Shown here: positions 34,583 through 45,073 of the stretch, one piece after another
Layout: each line of letters begins with the position of its first letter
Numbering within the stretch: position 1 is the first letter of the stretch
Assembly: GCA_023375675.1 (NCBI GenBank)
Contig: JALQBC010000014.1
Location: 806,001-870,000, forward strand
Source of the DNA: Cytospora piceicola
Lineage: Eukaryota; Ascomycota; Sordariomycetes; Diaporthales; Cytosporaceae
Length of the DNA stretch: 64,000 nt
Direction: 5' to 3'
Notes under the pieces: model-generated
Databases searched by the model: none
Seen by the model: only the letters and a program-made list of their open reading frames with translations
Told to the model about the DNA's origin: nothing
Position numbers and translations under genes: made by a program

Positions 34583-36431
34583 TTACAACATCACGAAACC
34601 AACCCCGCTCAGGTTCTCCTCATCCGCCCGGTTCTTGCTGTCGACACCGCCAGCGATGGGGTTCGCGCGGTAGTTGAACAGGTAGTAATGCAGCTGGCCG
34701 TCTCCAGGTCCAAACTTCTGCTGGTCCAAGAACAAAGTGTTGTCCATCAGAGACAGCGCGTTGAAGACGTCGAACTTGGCGTTCTTGGCGAGGATGAGCG
34801 CGTCGTGCACGAGCTCGTTCAAGCGGGTCTTGAGGGCGGGCTTGTTGAAGGGAGTTTGGAAAGCAACCTCGCTGGCGTAGTAGAAGAGGTAGGCGACACG
34901 GAGGCCGCGGTGACGGGGGTTGTTGATGACGGTGGATTCCAGGTTGTAGAAGGAGAAGAAGTCTGTGATGTTGTGGTCGTCGTCCTGAAACACGGGTTAG
35001 TAAGGTTTTGCAACTCGGGCCACTCGAAGGATCTGTCTGCGAGAGCTTCTACTTACCTCAACGACGTAAGACCAAACAACCTGCTCATCGTCCTTGCCTC
35101 TTGGCTGCAGGAGCCAGTGGGCGACCTCGTCCTCATCCCACTCAGGGGACATGTTGAAGCGATCCTCATATCTCTTCATCAACTTCTGCACAGCCGGAAC
35201 ATCCTTCTTGGTCATCTCCCTCAGGCCCCTCAGGGTCGTCTTTTCCGGCAGCGCATACTTGCGAACCTGCCACTCAGGCTTCTGACCGTGAGGCAGGGGG
35301 CTAAATCCGATATCATAGAGCTTCTTCCAGTCCAGCGCGCGGTGATAGTACCTGCACGTACTCACGGGTTTGGGGAGTACAACTCCAGCTGTGTAGACGC
35401 CCTGCCAGATCTCCTTGAGGTTGGAGCGCCGCGTGACCTCCTTGATGAGGATGGGGGCGAGGCGCTTGTTGCGGAGCTTCTTGTGGACGCAGAGGAAGTT
35501 GACCTCGGAAGTGCGGATGACGTTGTCGCGGACACGCAGGTTCACGGGAACTGCGGAGATGAAGGCGACGAGGGGCTGCTTGGTGGCGAGGCGGCAATCG
35601 CGGATGCCGACGTGCCACTCGGAGGACCAACCTGGTGACATCAGAGCCCTGAAACGAGTTGGTTCGTCAGCATTCACGTCCAGTCTTTGATATAAAATAT
35701 ATCCAATGATATGGTGTGCTCTCTTACCACTTGAGAATGGCAGTGCCATAGTTGAAGCGGAACATGGACTCGTCGTCCTCGACGTAGTGCCCGTTCAGTA
35801 GCTGGTAGACCTCCTTGATCTGGTCGTCCTGGGTCAGGTCCAGGGTGACCCATTCGAAACCCTCGATCCCAAGCTTGGGAGCCTCCTTGGGTACCTCATC
35901 AACGGTCTGGACCTTCAATGGTCCCTCCTTGACCGGGCCCTTGGAGATGTCTTCGTCGAAGCGAGGCACGGGCTGGGTCTGCCAGAACTTGTAGCTCGCC
36001 ATGTCCTTCGCGTTCTTCCCGCTCAGGGCCAGACCGGTCATGACATCGTTGAGGGACAGCTTCTTGAATGCCTCGGCTGCTTTCGCTGGGTCGCCGCTGA
36101 AGTCCTTGAGGAGCGCTGGGTTTCGGGACATCAGGTCTTGGAGGTCGTGTTGGGGCAACTTGTCGAGTACAGATTTGAGCTGGGCCATGGGGTCCTCAGG
36201 TTTGCCGGTGAGGGCAGCCTTGACCTTCTTCCTCTTTGACTTCTTTTTCTTGCTAGACGAGCCTGCAGCGGCAGGAGCATCTCCCTCCTGGGCGTTGTCG
36301 TCTTCGGGCACATCATCGACCTCGTCCTCGTTGTCAGATGCGACAGCTGGCTGCTTGCCCTTTTCCAGCTTCTTAACCTCCTCAGCTGCCACCTTGGAGG
36401 TGTCCAGCTCCTTGGACTCTGTTCCCGACAT
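34583..36431 (-). CDS. NMT1: Glycylpeptide N-tetradecanoyltransferase (N-myristoyltransferase), 565 aa
   Basis: This cytosolic enzyme transfers myristate from myristoyl-CoA to the N-terminal glycine of proteins such as Arf and G-alpha subunits. Exons on the minus strand are 36431-35728, 35648-35057 and 34984-34583, phases correct, 565 residues. An N-terminal region with acidic and Lys-rich blocks ([17 protein letters not shown]) precedes the catalytic double GNAT fold. Family motifs seen are [32 protein letters not shown] (here RLAPILI), [17 protein letters not shown], and the C-terminal GVGFVML, whose terminal carboxylate is catalytic. An in-frame ATG at 36506 would add 25 residues with no family match, so I use 36431. 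The family is essential in fungi. Confidence 0.95.
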
Positions 36432-37209
36432 GTCGACTCGTATCAGGTGCCTCGTTATATGGGAGATGTCTAGGTGGATATTAGGGGGGAAGCTCGGGGC
36501 GTTCACTGAAATGGAGGGGTTCTCTTGACCGACGACGCTCGGGTGCCCTGAGGTTTGGGTGTTGGGTTATTGCGTACCGGGAGTAAGCGCATACGCAGAC
36601 CCCACCAAAAGGCCACCGCACAGACAGTTCCAAGGCTGGTGGTTCAATGCTTATGCTTATCGATAAGAGCACGGAGCGTTTATGAGTAGGTACCTAGGTA
36701 CATAGTACGTAAGTATCCCGGTACTGATTCTCCATGCAGACTGTCGTGCCACTCACACTCACTCACTGCGTCTCCCCAACATGTGGTCGGTGTTGTATGG
36801 TATGTATGGATGGATATCAAGGAACATCAGATGAGTTCACGGGCATGTATCCTGCATCTGTACCACAATAATTGAACCCTCTATCAAGCTTCTGGGTTAC
36901 CTAGGTAGGTACTTATACATATAACCCGGCTCCCATCGGCGGTTAAGGACGGACGCTCGCTCTTTCATCGTGCCCACCTTTAGCAGTGAGTGCTGCCTAC
37001 GTCTAGACTCAGCCGTTCCTGCCAACACGGCGCGGCGTTCACCTCACCACATTTCCTTTGCTTTCATCATCTTTCCCCTCAAATAAGCCTCCATATACTG
37101 CTACTTCTTGCCTCCATCCAAATGTCCCACTTACTCTGACTTTCATCCATCTGCTACAATCTATCCATTACTTGTCTGCCTGCCTTGATCATAACAGCGA
37201 TCCACCAAG
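36432..37209. promoter_or_regulatory. Shared upstream region of NMT1 and the membrane-protein gene
   Basis: The genes on either side are divergent. The stretch carries two CCTAGGTA-type palindromes (about 36690-36700 and 36899-36908) and a CTCACT repeat near 36752-36765. The part before 37210 is pyrimidine-rich, as usual for a fungal leader. Confidence 0.5.
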
Positions 37210-38436
37210 ATGGGCAAGCCTGAACCCGTGATATCTTCTGACAATGCCGTGTCAATGCATACCCAACCCGGCGGCTCCTATCGCAGCGCACCAGACCTAG
37301 CGCTACCACTTGACAATGACGATCTCCCGCCCATGTACGACGAACTCCCCGAGGCGGGCGGCAGCACCAGCCTGAGCGCGCCCCTCCTCCCAAGCTACCC
37401 CTCCTCGCCAGCAGGCCTCCCAGACGCAACGCCCGACCCGGACGGGCTCCAGCCCTTCAACCGCGAGGACGCCCTCGTGCGCTACCTGGACCGCCGCCTG
37501 GACAACGACCCGGGCCTCCTCGAGTCCCGCGTCCGGCACTGGGCCTCGATACCCCCCCGGCCCTTCGTCCGCGTCCACGGCTCCCACAGGGAGCGCCGCC
37601 GCGCCGGCAACGGCAAGGACGAGACCAGGGACATCACCGACTTCGACGTCAGGGTGGAGCTCACGCCGCACCCGTGGGCCGACGCCGCGGCGCGCCGGGC
37701 GTGGAGCGAGCTGCACACGGTCGAGGACGGCGACAGGGCCAGGCGGGGCACCGCGCTCCGGCGCAGGGCGCCCGGCGCCGGCAGGAGGGCGGCGGCGGCG
37801 GGCAGCATCGAGCTGGGCATGGCGGAGAAGCCGAGCCTGACGCAGTGGTGCCACCGGTACTGCGCCAGCCACTCGGGCCTGAAGACCTTTGCGCTGGCGA
37901 GGAAGGTGGTGGGGTTCGACGAGGCTCGCGTGAGGGAGCAGGTCGAGGCCATGGTCCGGAGGACGAACTACAGGGGGCGTCTCCACGTCTCGTTCCCCGT
38001 CCGGGACGAGACGGTCGAGGTGTGGAACGAGTGCCGGACGAACCGATGGCGCCTCACCAAGTGGATATACACGCTCTTCTGCATGTCCATGCTGTGGCTG
38101 CTGACCTGGCCTGTCCTCTTCATCCGGACCAAGAAGTTCGAGACGGTCAGTTCAGAGTGGTACTTCTCAAGGTTCGATGGCGAGGGCAGGAAGGTTTACG
38201 TCTCGCTCAGTGAGGACCAGTGGTACAACATGTGGGGGAGGGCGCTCGCCAAGGCGGTACTGTCCAAGCGACAGGGAACGCTGGACCAGACGGACCTGCT
38301 TGCAGCTGATGCGCCGGATCCCGTCATCAATACGGGAAGTGCGGCGGTTGATGGTGCTTTAGACTTCTTTAGGGCGGGCGCGAGTGCTGTGACTGAGGTA
38401 AATCGGCATCTGGGGTGGGGGGAGAATCAGCTGTGA
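37210..38436 (+). CDS. Conserved fungal membrane protein, function unknown, 408 aa
   Basis: A single-exon frame encoding a protein I recognise as a widespread but uncharacterised fungal family. The N-terminal third is Pro/Ser-rich and disordered, with PPMYDELPE near residue 40. A conserved segment follows (PPRPFVRVHGSH, then DITDFDVRVELTPH), then a helical part (WCHRYCASHSGLKTFALARKVVGFDE, in shorter pieces below the size limit). One strong hydrophobic segment at about residues 287-310 (FCMSMLWLLTWPVLFI) looks like a membrane span, flanked by NRWRLTKWIY and RTKKFE. The C-terminal YVSLSEDQWYNMWGRA block is highly conserved in the family. An Arg/Ala/Gly-rich insertion at about 180-205 is probably lineage-specific. 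The role is unknown. Confidence 0.85.
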   Translation: MGKPEPVISSDNAVSMHTQPGGSYRSAPDLALPLDNDDLPPMYDELPEAGGSTSLSAPLLPSYPSSPAGLPDATPDPDGLQPFNREDALVRYLDRRLDNDPGLLESRVRHWASIPPRPFVRVHGSHRERRRAGNGKDETRDITDFDVRVELTPHPWADAAARRAWSELHTVEDGDRARRGTALRRRAPGAGRRAAAAGSIELGMAEKPSLTQWCHRYCASHSGLKTFALARKVVGFDEARVREQVEAMVRRTNYRGRLHVSFPVRDETVEVWNECRTNRWRLTKWIYTLFCMSMLWLLTWPVLFIRTKKFETVSSEWYFSRFDGEGRKVYVSLSEDQWYNMWGRALAKAVLSKRQGTLDQTDLLAADAPDPVINTGSAAVDGALDFFRAGASAVTEVNRHLGWGENQL

Positions 38437-39256
38437 GTGTCTCCCGTGGCAATGAGCATCCAGTCTGGAAGACGGCCATATATGTAGGTCTTTTCATGTC
38501 CAGTCAAGTTCAAATGGCAAATTTGCTTTTATAATCTCATATATACATACCCCTTATACACTCACACTAGCCTCTGTGAGCCCAACCATCCTACAGCCCA
38601 ATCACTGTTTATTTCATTTCATCCTTTTGCCAGTCTTAATGCCATACATCACATACATGTCTGGTTATCCCCAGGCTTTATGTCATGCTGCACTTGAAGG
38701 GAGCGGTGAGCCGTCTGATGAAATTCATCGATATAAACGTCATTGAAGAGGGCCGTCTTCCTTCCCCATGGCTACAACAACTGAAAACGCCGGGCCTCTA
38801 GCCTGACCCACAAGCGATATGTTGGTATTCTGTACATAAACACTCGCGATTCCATCGAAACGCCAAGTTGATAATAATTCATTACTCCCCGGTACCGTCG
38901 ACCCATTGATCCCAAGTTGTCTTATCCATGCCTAGCCTCGTATAAAAACTGCGAGGCGTTGCACCTTATTCGCCTCGGCCCAAGAATATTTATCCGGTCA
39001 GAAAGAATCGCGGAACTGAAACACCAAATCCCCTGCCTGTCTCTGCCAGCAACCGTGTCTTTATTTCCTCCAGCACAGCAAGAGGTCTGGTTGCCACCCA
39101 TGCAGCCCAGACAGTGGCCTGCCTGCCTGCCAGTCAACTCTTGGTCCACGCCAACGAGTAGACCTTGCCTCATACATATGAGCTCAAAAGTCCGATAACA
39201 TTTGCTTCCCTAACGTTAACGGCCAAGGGCATCTACGAGTGAGACCCAGCTGGACT
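38437..39256. other. Convergent 3' flanks of membrane-protein gene and SWC3
   Basis: No gene recognised. The two flanking genes face each other. The short + frame at 38917-39198 has no family resemblance. Confidence 0.5.
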
Positions 39257-41667
39257 CTACTCCTCAAGCTCGGTTCCCTTGCGGCTCACGCTCGCGATGA
39301 AACTCTGATACTGGTCGTCCTCGCTCATGACCCTCTTGTCAGCGTTCTTGAGCGACAAAGGCTTAGCAGACAGCTGCTTTACCGTCTTGTCCTTCTTCCA
39401 CGTCAGGCCCTTCCTCCAAATGTTTGGGTCTTCGATCTCGGGCGTCGCGGTATGGGACTCTTCAGCCTTGTTCTCCTTATCAGACACTGGACCGGCACCG
39501 TCCTCCTTGACGTCCTTATCGGGCCTAGGCAGTCTTGTCGCGAGTACCACGTACTCCGCCCGTGTCATATTATCCATGACGTCCTCCATGTAGCGTGTCA
39601 CCTCTTCTGGTGGAGCAACCACCCTGGAGAAATATTCCAGGTGCCTCGGCTGGGATGAGGATATGCGGATCGTCACAGGTTGGAAATAATCAAGCTTGGG
39701 ATCGCCACCGTACTCAGATGTACTGCCCTTTCTTACGATGAGGAAAGAAGCGATAACCTGTGGACCGTTCGGAGTCTGGACAGGCTCGACGATACTGAAC
39801 TTGGGGAAGAGATAACGGTCGCCGTTCCCACCAGCAAATTCAAAAGCGACAGCTGACACATCCGGTTTTACCACCGGCGGAGGCCCCTTCGAGCGGAGAG
39901 CTTGCTGCGGGACTGGTGGCGCTGATGGTGTCTGCAGGTTCTGTGTTTGTGTGTTTGGTGTACTGTTAGACCTGACCGGCCCAGCTGGTGACTGAGGTTT
40001 TGGTTGCGCGAGTTGAGTCTTGAGGCGATCCAGAGTTTCCTTCAAGTCAGTGGCATCCGAGAACTCTGGGGTGTCCCTCGCGATGCGTCTAATACGCTCC
40101 AGCGTCTTGGGGTCATCAAGTGCGCTCTTGACCAAGGCAACGACCAGAGGATCGCTCCCCGACGGAGGTACAAGGTCGGCAGATGTTGTCTTTGGATTTG
40201 ACCTAAAGACTATCGCGATGATGGCACCCACTTCTTCAGCGAAATAGCGGACGTTTCTGCCATCGACGAACAAGCGATCGGCTGATGGCCCCTGTAGGGC
40301 TCCTTTGCGCTTGCTCTCCGCAGTGATCTGATCTATGATGGCTTGGAACCGAGCCAATTCATCCTTTGGCGCATTGCCATTGGCAACTCGTTTCATCAGG
40401 TCACGTAAGTGCGGGTCCTCGTTTGCCTTCTCGGCCAGGGTGACAATGATAGGGTCAGCCCCAACAGGCGCTGGTGGGCGGTTTTGAGAAGCAACTGGAG
40501 GCGCGGGCTTCGAGATGGTCGGTGGTGCAGGTGCACTGGCTAATGGCACAGGAGACTGGTTGGGCACTGGGGCAGGGAAGGGGGGTATTATACCAGTGCC
40601 TGGAAGTGCAGCAGAAGTCGATGGAGATGGCTGCAGTAACTGGGGGGGCAGTGGCTGAGATAGACTCCCTGGTCTCGACGCCGGTACTGGAGACGCTGCA
40701 TCCGTGGACAGCATCGATTCCATGCCGTGAGGAGATGCAACTGCTTTTGCAGGCACTGGGGATGCTGCTGGCACTAGTACAGGAGCCCCTTGCGACGTTG
40801 ACGATGGCGGTGGTCGCGCCGGCGCTATTACTGGTGTTGGTGGCTGTGGTTGCATTGATTGGTTGATCGGGACGGCGGGGGAGGGTATGGTGGGAGGAGC
40901 AGGAGCGGGAGTGGATGCAGCAAGAGGGACAGCAGTCGGTGCTGAAGCGGGCGCTGGCGTGGTCGATTTCGGTGTTGGTTGTTTGGCCGTCGGCGTAGGA
41001 GGTGGGGGCATGGCACCATTTGGAGGGCCGTATTGCAGGATGGGTCGCGATGCTGCTTGTTGCGCAGGCTTGTTGGGATCCTTGATGGCGTACATAGTCG
41101 CTTCGAAGTAATGCGGTTCCAGAGAAATGGTGACCTGGCCAACCTTGGCCATACTCTCTTTAGGCGGATTCTTCGCATCTTCCTGCACGACACCTTTCTT
41201 CTTTATGGGCTTTGTCCAGTATTTCTCAAAGAGGCCTTCGCTGATCCATCTATGTCGCGATCGCGAAAGTGACTCGGCTAAGACACCGCTGTAAAAGGAC
41301 TGTTAGCAAACAGAAGAATCAAAAGAATAGCAAGACTGGAAGCCAACGTTTCCCGCCAAGACATGGGGAAGACATCGTACCTCTCGTGTAGCGTCTGGTA
41401 GTCCTTGTTGGGTAGGTCCTCGGGCTGCGGATCCTCGATGGTAGGGAGAGGCTTTCCCGGCTGGATCGACGTGGGCAACGGCGGAGGTGGGGGCCTCTGG
41501 GGTTCCTTGGGTTCCTGGATGTCTTCAGGAGCCGGGGTGCTGTTGACAGCACTGGCGGGAGTTGCGTCGCGATGATCTGGAGGATGAGGCGTCTCGGTCC
41601 TGCTCTTCTTTGCGGCCTGCTCGATCCGCGCCGCAGCACGTGCAGGCATCCTCCTCTTCCTCTCCAT
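39257..41667 (-). CDS. SWC3: SWR1 complex subunit Swc3, 772 aa
   Basis: Swc3 belongs to the SWR1 chromatin remodeller, which exchanges histone H2A for H2A.Z. Exons on the minus strand are 41667-41381 and 41288-39257, joined in phase to read HES|GVLAESL. The N-terminus is basic (MERKRRMPARAAARIEQAAK). The conserved region follows: LPNKDYQTLHE, then SRSRHRWISEGLFEKYW and TKPIKKKGVVQED, then GQVTISLEPHYFEATMY and RPILQYGPPNGAMPPPP. A long Pro/Ala/Gln-rich disordered middle (about 190-370) is followed by helical repeats (about 380-530) and a C-terminal domain (FAGGNGDRYLFPKFSIVEP, about 600-650). Three in-frame ATGs (41715, 41667, 41649) compete; I chose 41667 because the Arg-Lys-rich start matches the family as I remember it. 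Confidence 0.9.
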
Positions 41668-41860
41668 ACTGGCAACGGATTTCTTCCAACGATTTCGTGC
41701 TCTTCTAAAGTACACTGACCAGTCGAGTAGTGGACGCTGTGTGCTATGTCAAATGCATTGGCGGCGCATGTTTGACATAGACCGAACCGGTCATCAACTT
41801 GGGGAGGCAGTGGTAGGAAGTGAGTGTTGGGAGGGAAGTTGGAGGTCGAAGCTTTCACGG

Positions 41861-41892
41861 TTTGGGTTTGGGTTTGGGTCTGGGTTTGGGTT
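41861..41892. repeat. Microsatellite (TTTGGG)n
   Basis: About five hexamer copies, one with a T-to-C change. The unit is not the TTAGGG telomere unit of filamentous fungi. It lies about 200 bases upstream of the SWC3 start. Confidence 0.85.
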
Positions 41893-42065
41893 GATGTCTG
41901 AAGTGCGAGGGAAGGAGCTTTGGATTCAGACAGACCCTTGTCGCGGCAGCGCGGCGCGGATCACCCAGCGGCAAAAGTCCCCTAAAAAACGAGAAAAGAC
42001 GTGACGCGCCAACGGCACAACGACGGCCTTATTTGCGATATAAGTTTGGACTGAGTGGATTAATA

Positions 42066-42090
42066 CTGCTGCTGCTGCTGCTGCTGCTGC
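42066..42090. repeat. Microsatellite (CTG)8
   Basis: Eight perfect CTG trinucleotides in noncoding DNA, followed by degenerate copies up to about 42100. It is a likely length-variable locus. Confidence 0.9.
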
Positions 42091-42937
42091 TTGCTGTTGC
42101 AGAAGGACAAAATCGTTTCAACGAAGTCTATTCATGACGGTGACTAGAAGAGATAGAGGGCTTGAATGAATATTAATCGTGGAATATTCCAGATGAGGAA
42201 CTCGATATCTCGATATCTGTTGTTTCACCACCACTCCCTCGCATTGACTTTTCCCGCGCATTGACTTGCACCCTCGCTCCAATACGAAGCCCAAGCTCCA
42301 TTTTAGGTCCCACGGAATAAGCCCCTCCCCCACTCGTCTCCGACCCCAATTGGTCACTGGTGAGACAGACATTCACTGTTAACGACTGGAAGCTGGGATA
42401 ATCCGCAACGTCCTCCTTATTCTATTTGTCCGCACCTAAAGGCAAAAACCACATTTACGCTATCTTTTTCTCGACGGGAAATATTATACTGATGTTCAAG
42501 TCTTCCCAAACCCTCAGATTTGCCTATACATAAACCCAACAGGACGTGGAAGTTTCGAATTCTGTTGGATGATTGATGATGATGAAGTTGCCAAGATGTG
42601 GTCTGCTTTGCAAGTTGCGGCTGAATCCAGAAACCGTCGCAATCACTGCACTAGCTGGAGGTACATTAATCTAACATGTCGGTCTGACCTATCTCAAAGT
42701 CCTGCATGTTAGCTTGGTGCCCACTTAGAAACCTAGCGGAATCAACGTCAGCTTCTTACCCGTATCAGGGTTTCTCTTCGATCATTAAACCCTCATCCTC
42801 CGAAGATGTCTTCACATGTCTCTTCCCACTGACGTCTCCCTGCTTTCTACATATGATATAATTAACTGAGGCTCGACATCACCCTTCCTACATTGAATCA
42901 TCCCAGCCATTGACTCATAAACTCCGGCACTAATGTC

Positions 42938-44457
42938 ATGCTATCCATATCGCGTTCTGTAGACTCTAACAGGGCCTATTGGGCCTTCGCTGCCCTTGGC
43001 CCTTTTGCTGTATATGGAGTCATCTTGGCACTGCTTGGTATACCATTCATACAGAAGCAGTGAGTATACCGGGGCTGCCCAACGGATATCTCGGATATCA
43101 CTGACTCCCGGATAGGGCCCTTTACGCACACAAGGTTAACACTCTGTGGTGGAACGACGTCGAGCAGCCGGAGAAATGGGGTTTTGCGAGTGAGTACAGC
43201 CCTGTAGCCCCCGATACGGCAGGCATTGAGACCGTAAACCTGACCTCCTTCAAAGAGAACCAGGTGACACCGTTCAGTCTCCCGGTCCCTGATGGCGAGA
43301 CTCTGTATTGTTGGCACATACTACCCCTATCTGTGTATACGAAACACGAAGAGACTTTCTCCAGATCCTTACGGGTGCCCTTGGACAAGTATATTTTATC
43401 AGAAGCTTTCAGGCTCTTGAAGGATGATCCAGATGCCCGTCTCATACTCTCTTGTAGGTTGCACCTTCCCCTCTCCTGTCTGCAATCTTTCGCCAGCACC
43501 GCAAGTCCCTTGAAAACTTTACCAACGACCTATCTTCAAGTCCACGGAAATGCAGGCCACATAGCGCAAAACACCCGTGCCCCTCAATTTCGCATGCTCA
43601 CCGACACTGCGTACAACTGGCACGTTATGTCATTGGACTACCGCGGCTTCGGGCACAGCACAGGCTCTCCCTCTGAGGAAGGCCTGATCGCCGATGCATC
43701 CGCCCTCGTCGACTTTGCCATCACCACCCTGGGTATCCCACCCTCCCGCATTCTCCTCCTGGGTCAAAGCCTGGGCACCGCAGTCTCATCGGCAGTAGCC
43801 GAGAAGTTCTCGCGAGAGAAGGGGATTGACTTCGCCGGCGTGGTATTGGTAGCAAGTTTCAGCAGCCTCCCAACTATGCTGGCCAACTATTCCCTCGGCG
43901 GTATCGTCCCGCTGCTCAAACCTCTGGGCGTATGTCCACCCGTCCTGCGCTTCTTCCTTGGTTTCGTGGTGGACAAGTGGAAGTCCCTAGACCGCCTTGC
44001 TGCCTTGACGGCTCAAACACGCGAGCGAGACGGCAGGCTACGGTTGAGCCTAGTGCACGCCGCTAACGACCGCGACATCCCTTGCGTGGAGAGCGTCAAG
44101 ATCTTTGAAGCTGCGGCGCGGGCTAGCTTTGACGAGGCCAGTAGCTTGGATGAGGCTACGTTCATGGAAATGAAAGACGAGAAAATGGATGTTAGAGGGG
44201 ATGAGGCGTTCAAGATCACATGGAAGGAGAAGGATATCGTGATAACACATGAGCAGTTTGCCCATGGAGGTAAGTCAACATTGAATGCATTGCATGTCTT
44301 TGCATTTCGCGCAGACATAACGCAAATTACGGTCGTATATGTGATATATGCTAACCTAGGTCTAGGACACAATGATGTTATGGTATATGCGCCTGTTCCA
44401 CAAGCCATTATGGCTGCTTTCGGAACGGATATAGTACCAGATTATTCCCCAGTATGA
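42938..44457 (+). CDS. Membrane-anchored ABHD12-like alpha/beta hydrolase, 404 aa
   Basis: Exons are 42938-43059, 43116-43189, 43256-43453, 43541-44269 and 44366-44457; all five join in phase to 404 residues. The N-terminus has a hydrophobic anchor at about residues 13-38 (YWAFAALGPFAVYGVILALL). The family block ALYAHKVNTLWWND and NQVTPFSLPVPDGETL follows. Catalytic features are FHGNAGH (oxyanion, 132-138), DYRGFGHSTG (164-173), the elbow LLGQSLGTA with Ser208, an Asp in NDRDIP (308 or 310) and His376 in GGHNDVM. ABHD12 relatives hydrolyse lysophospholipids or acylglycerols; the fungal substrate is not known. Two introns (43190-43255 and 43454-43540) sit in open frame, so reading through them gives a longer but wrong protein. 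The ATG at 42938 is preferred over the one at 42933, which is out of frame. Confidence 0.88.
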
Positions 44458-45073
44458 AGTGATGCTGCTTTCATCATTCGACATTGGGTAATATATACGA
44501 ATGTGCAGTAGGGCATACTCAGACCCAGTCACTCTACCCGCAACGGAATTGGAATCTACTACACTATAGGGCAATCCATTTAGAGGTCATGCATAGTCTT
44601 ATTACTCCCACCATTACTACTGCCTTGGACTCAGGGCTCACGGGAACGATCAAAGAGAAAGTTTAAAACGAATCATCGTTGGGAAATCGGCGGTCTGTCT
44701 GTGAGGATCTGGAAGCAATTCTGCTGACCATCCCTTCCTGTATGTATTCAAGTCGTATGTTCTGATCCCCGGGATGCCTGCATACTCCCGTCCTCAATGG
44801 GGCAGATTTCTTTGTGTGGCTGCAAGGACGTCGGATGGTTACCAACTTCCTGCTGCCATTAACCGTAGTACCTACCTACCACCTGCAGGTAGATCACTTC
44901 TTAATTCCCGAGTCGCACGAAGTCTAGCGCCAGGCGTGGAGATCAACATATACATATTGAGATCACTCGACTAGAGGACCTCGAAACTCCTCATCCGTGG
45001 AGAACTGCCTACCTATGTGTCTATTCTTGCAGTGAATCTCGTTGTCTCGCCAGCTTGGCTTCAGTAATTAAAA
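44458..45073. other. Intergenic, 3' flank of ABHD12-like gene
   Basis: No gene recognised. A GTACCTACCTACC...GGTAG inverted motif lies at about 44867-44892. The right end is the upstream region of the FAD-oxidase relic. Confidence 0.5.

Larger units (their letters stand above)
41668..42937. other. Upstream region of SWC3 and ABHD12-like gene, with microsatellites
   Basis: No gene is recognised between these divergent genes. It holds a (TTTGGG)n stretch at 41861-41892 and a (CTG)8 stretch at 42066-42090. The minus frames at 42118-42376 have no family resemblance. Confidence 0.5.

Noticed and set aside
34577..35638. A 353-codon + frame over NMT1
   Set aside because: Shadow of the NMT exons, crossing a mapped intron; the Val/Glu/Gly-rich composition is typical of an antisense reading.
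41861..41892. Interstitial telomere repeat
   Set aside because: The unit is TTTGGG, not TTAGGG.
43264..44457. A single long open frame as the hydrolase protein
   Set aside because: It reads through two introns (43454-43540 and 44270-44365), inserting residues that break FHGNAGH and GGHNDVM, and it lacks the membrane anchor exons.
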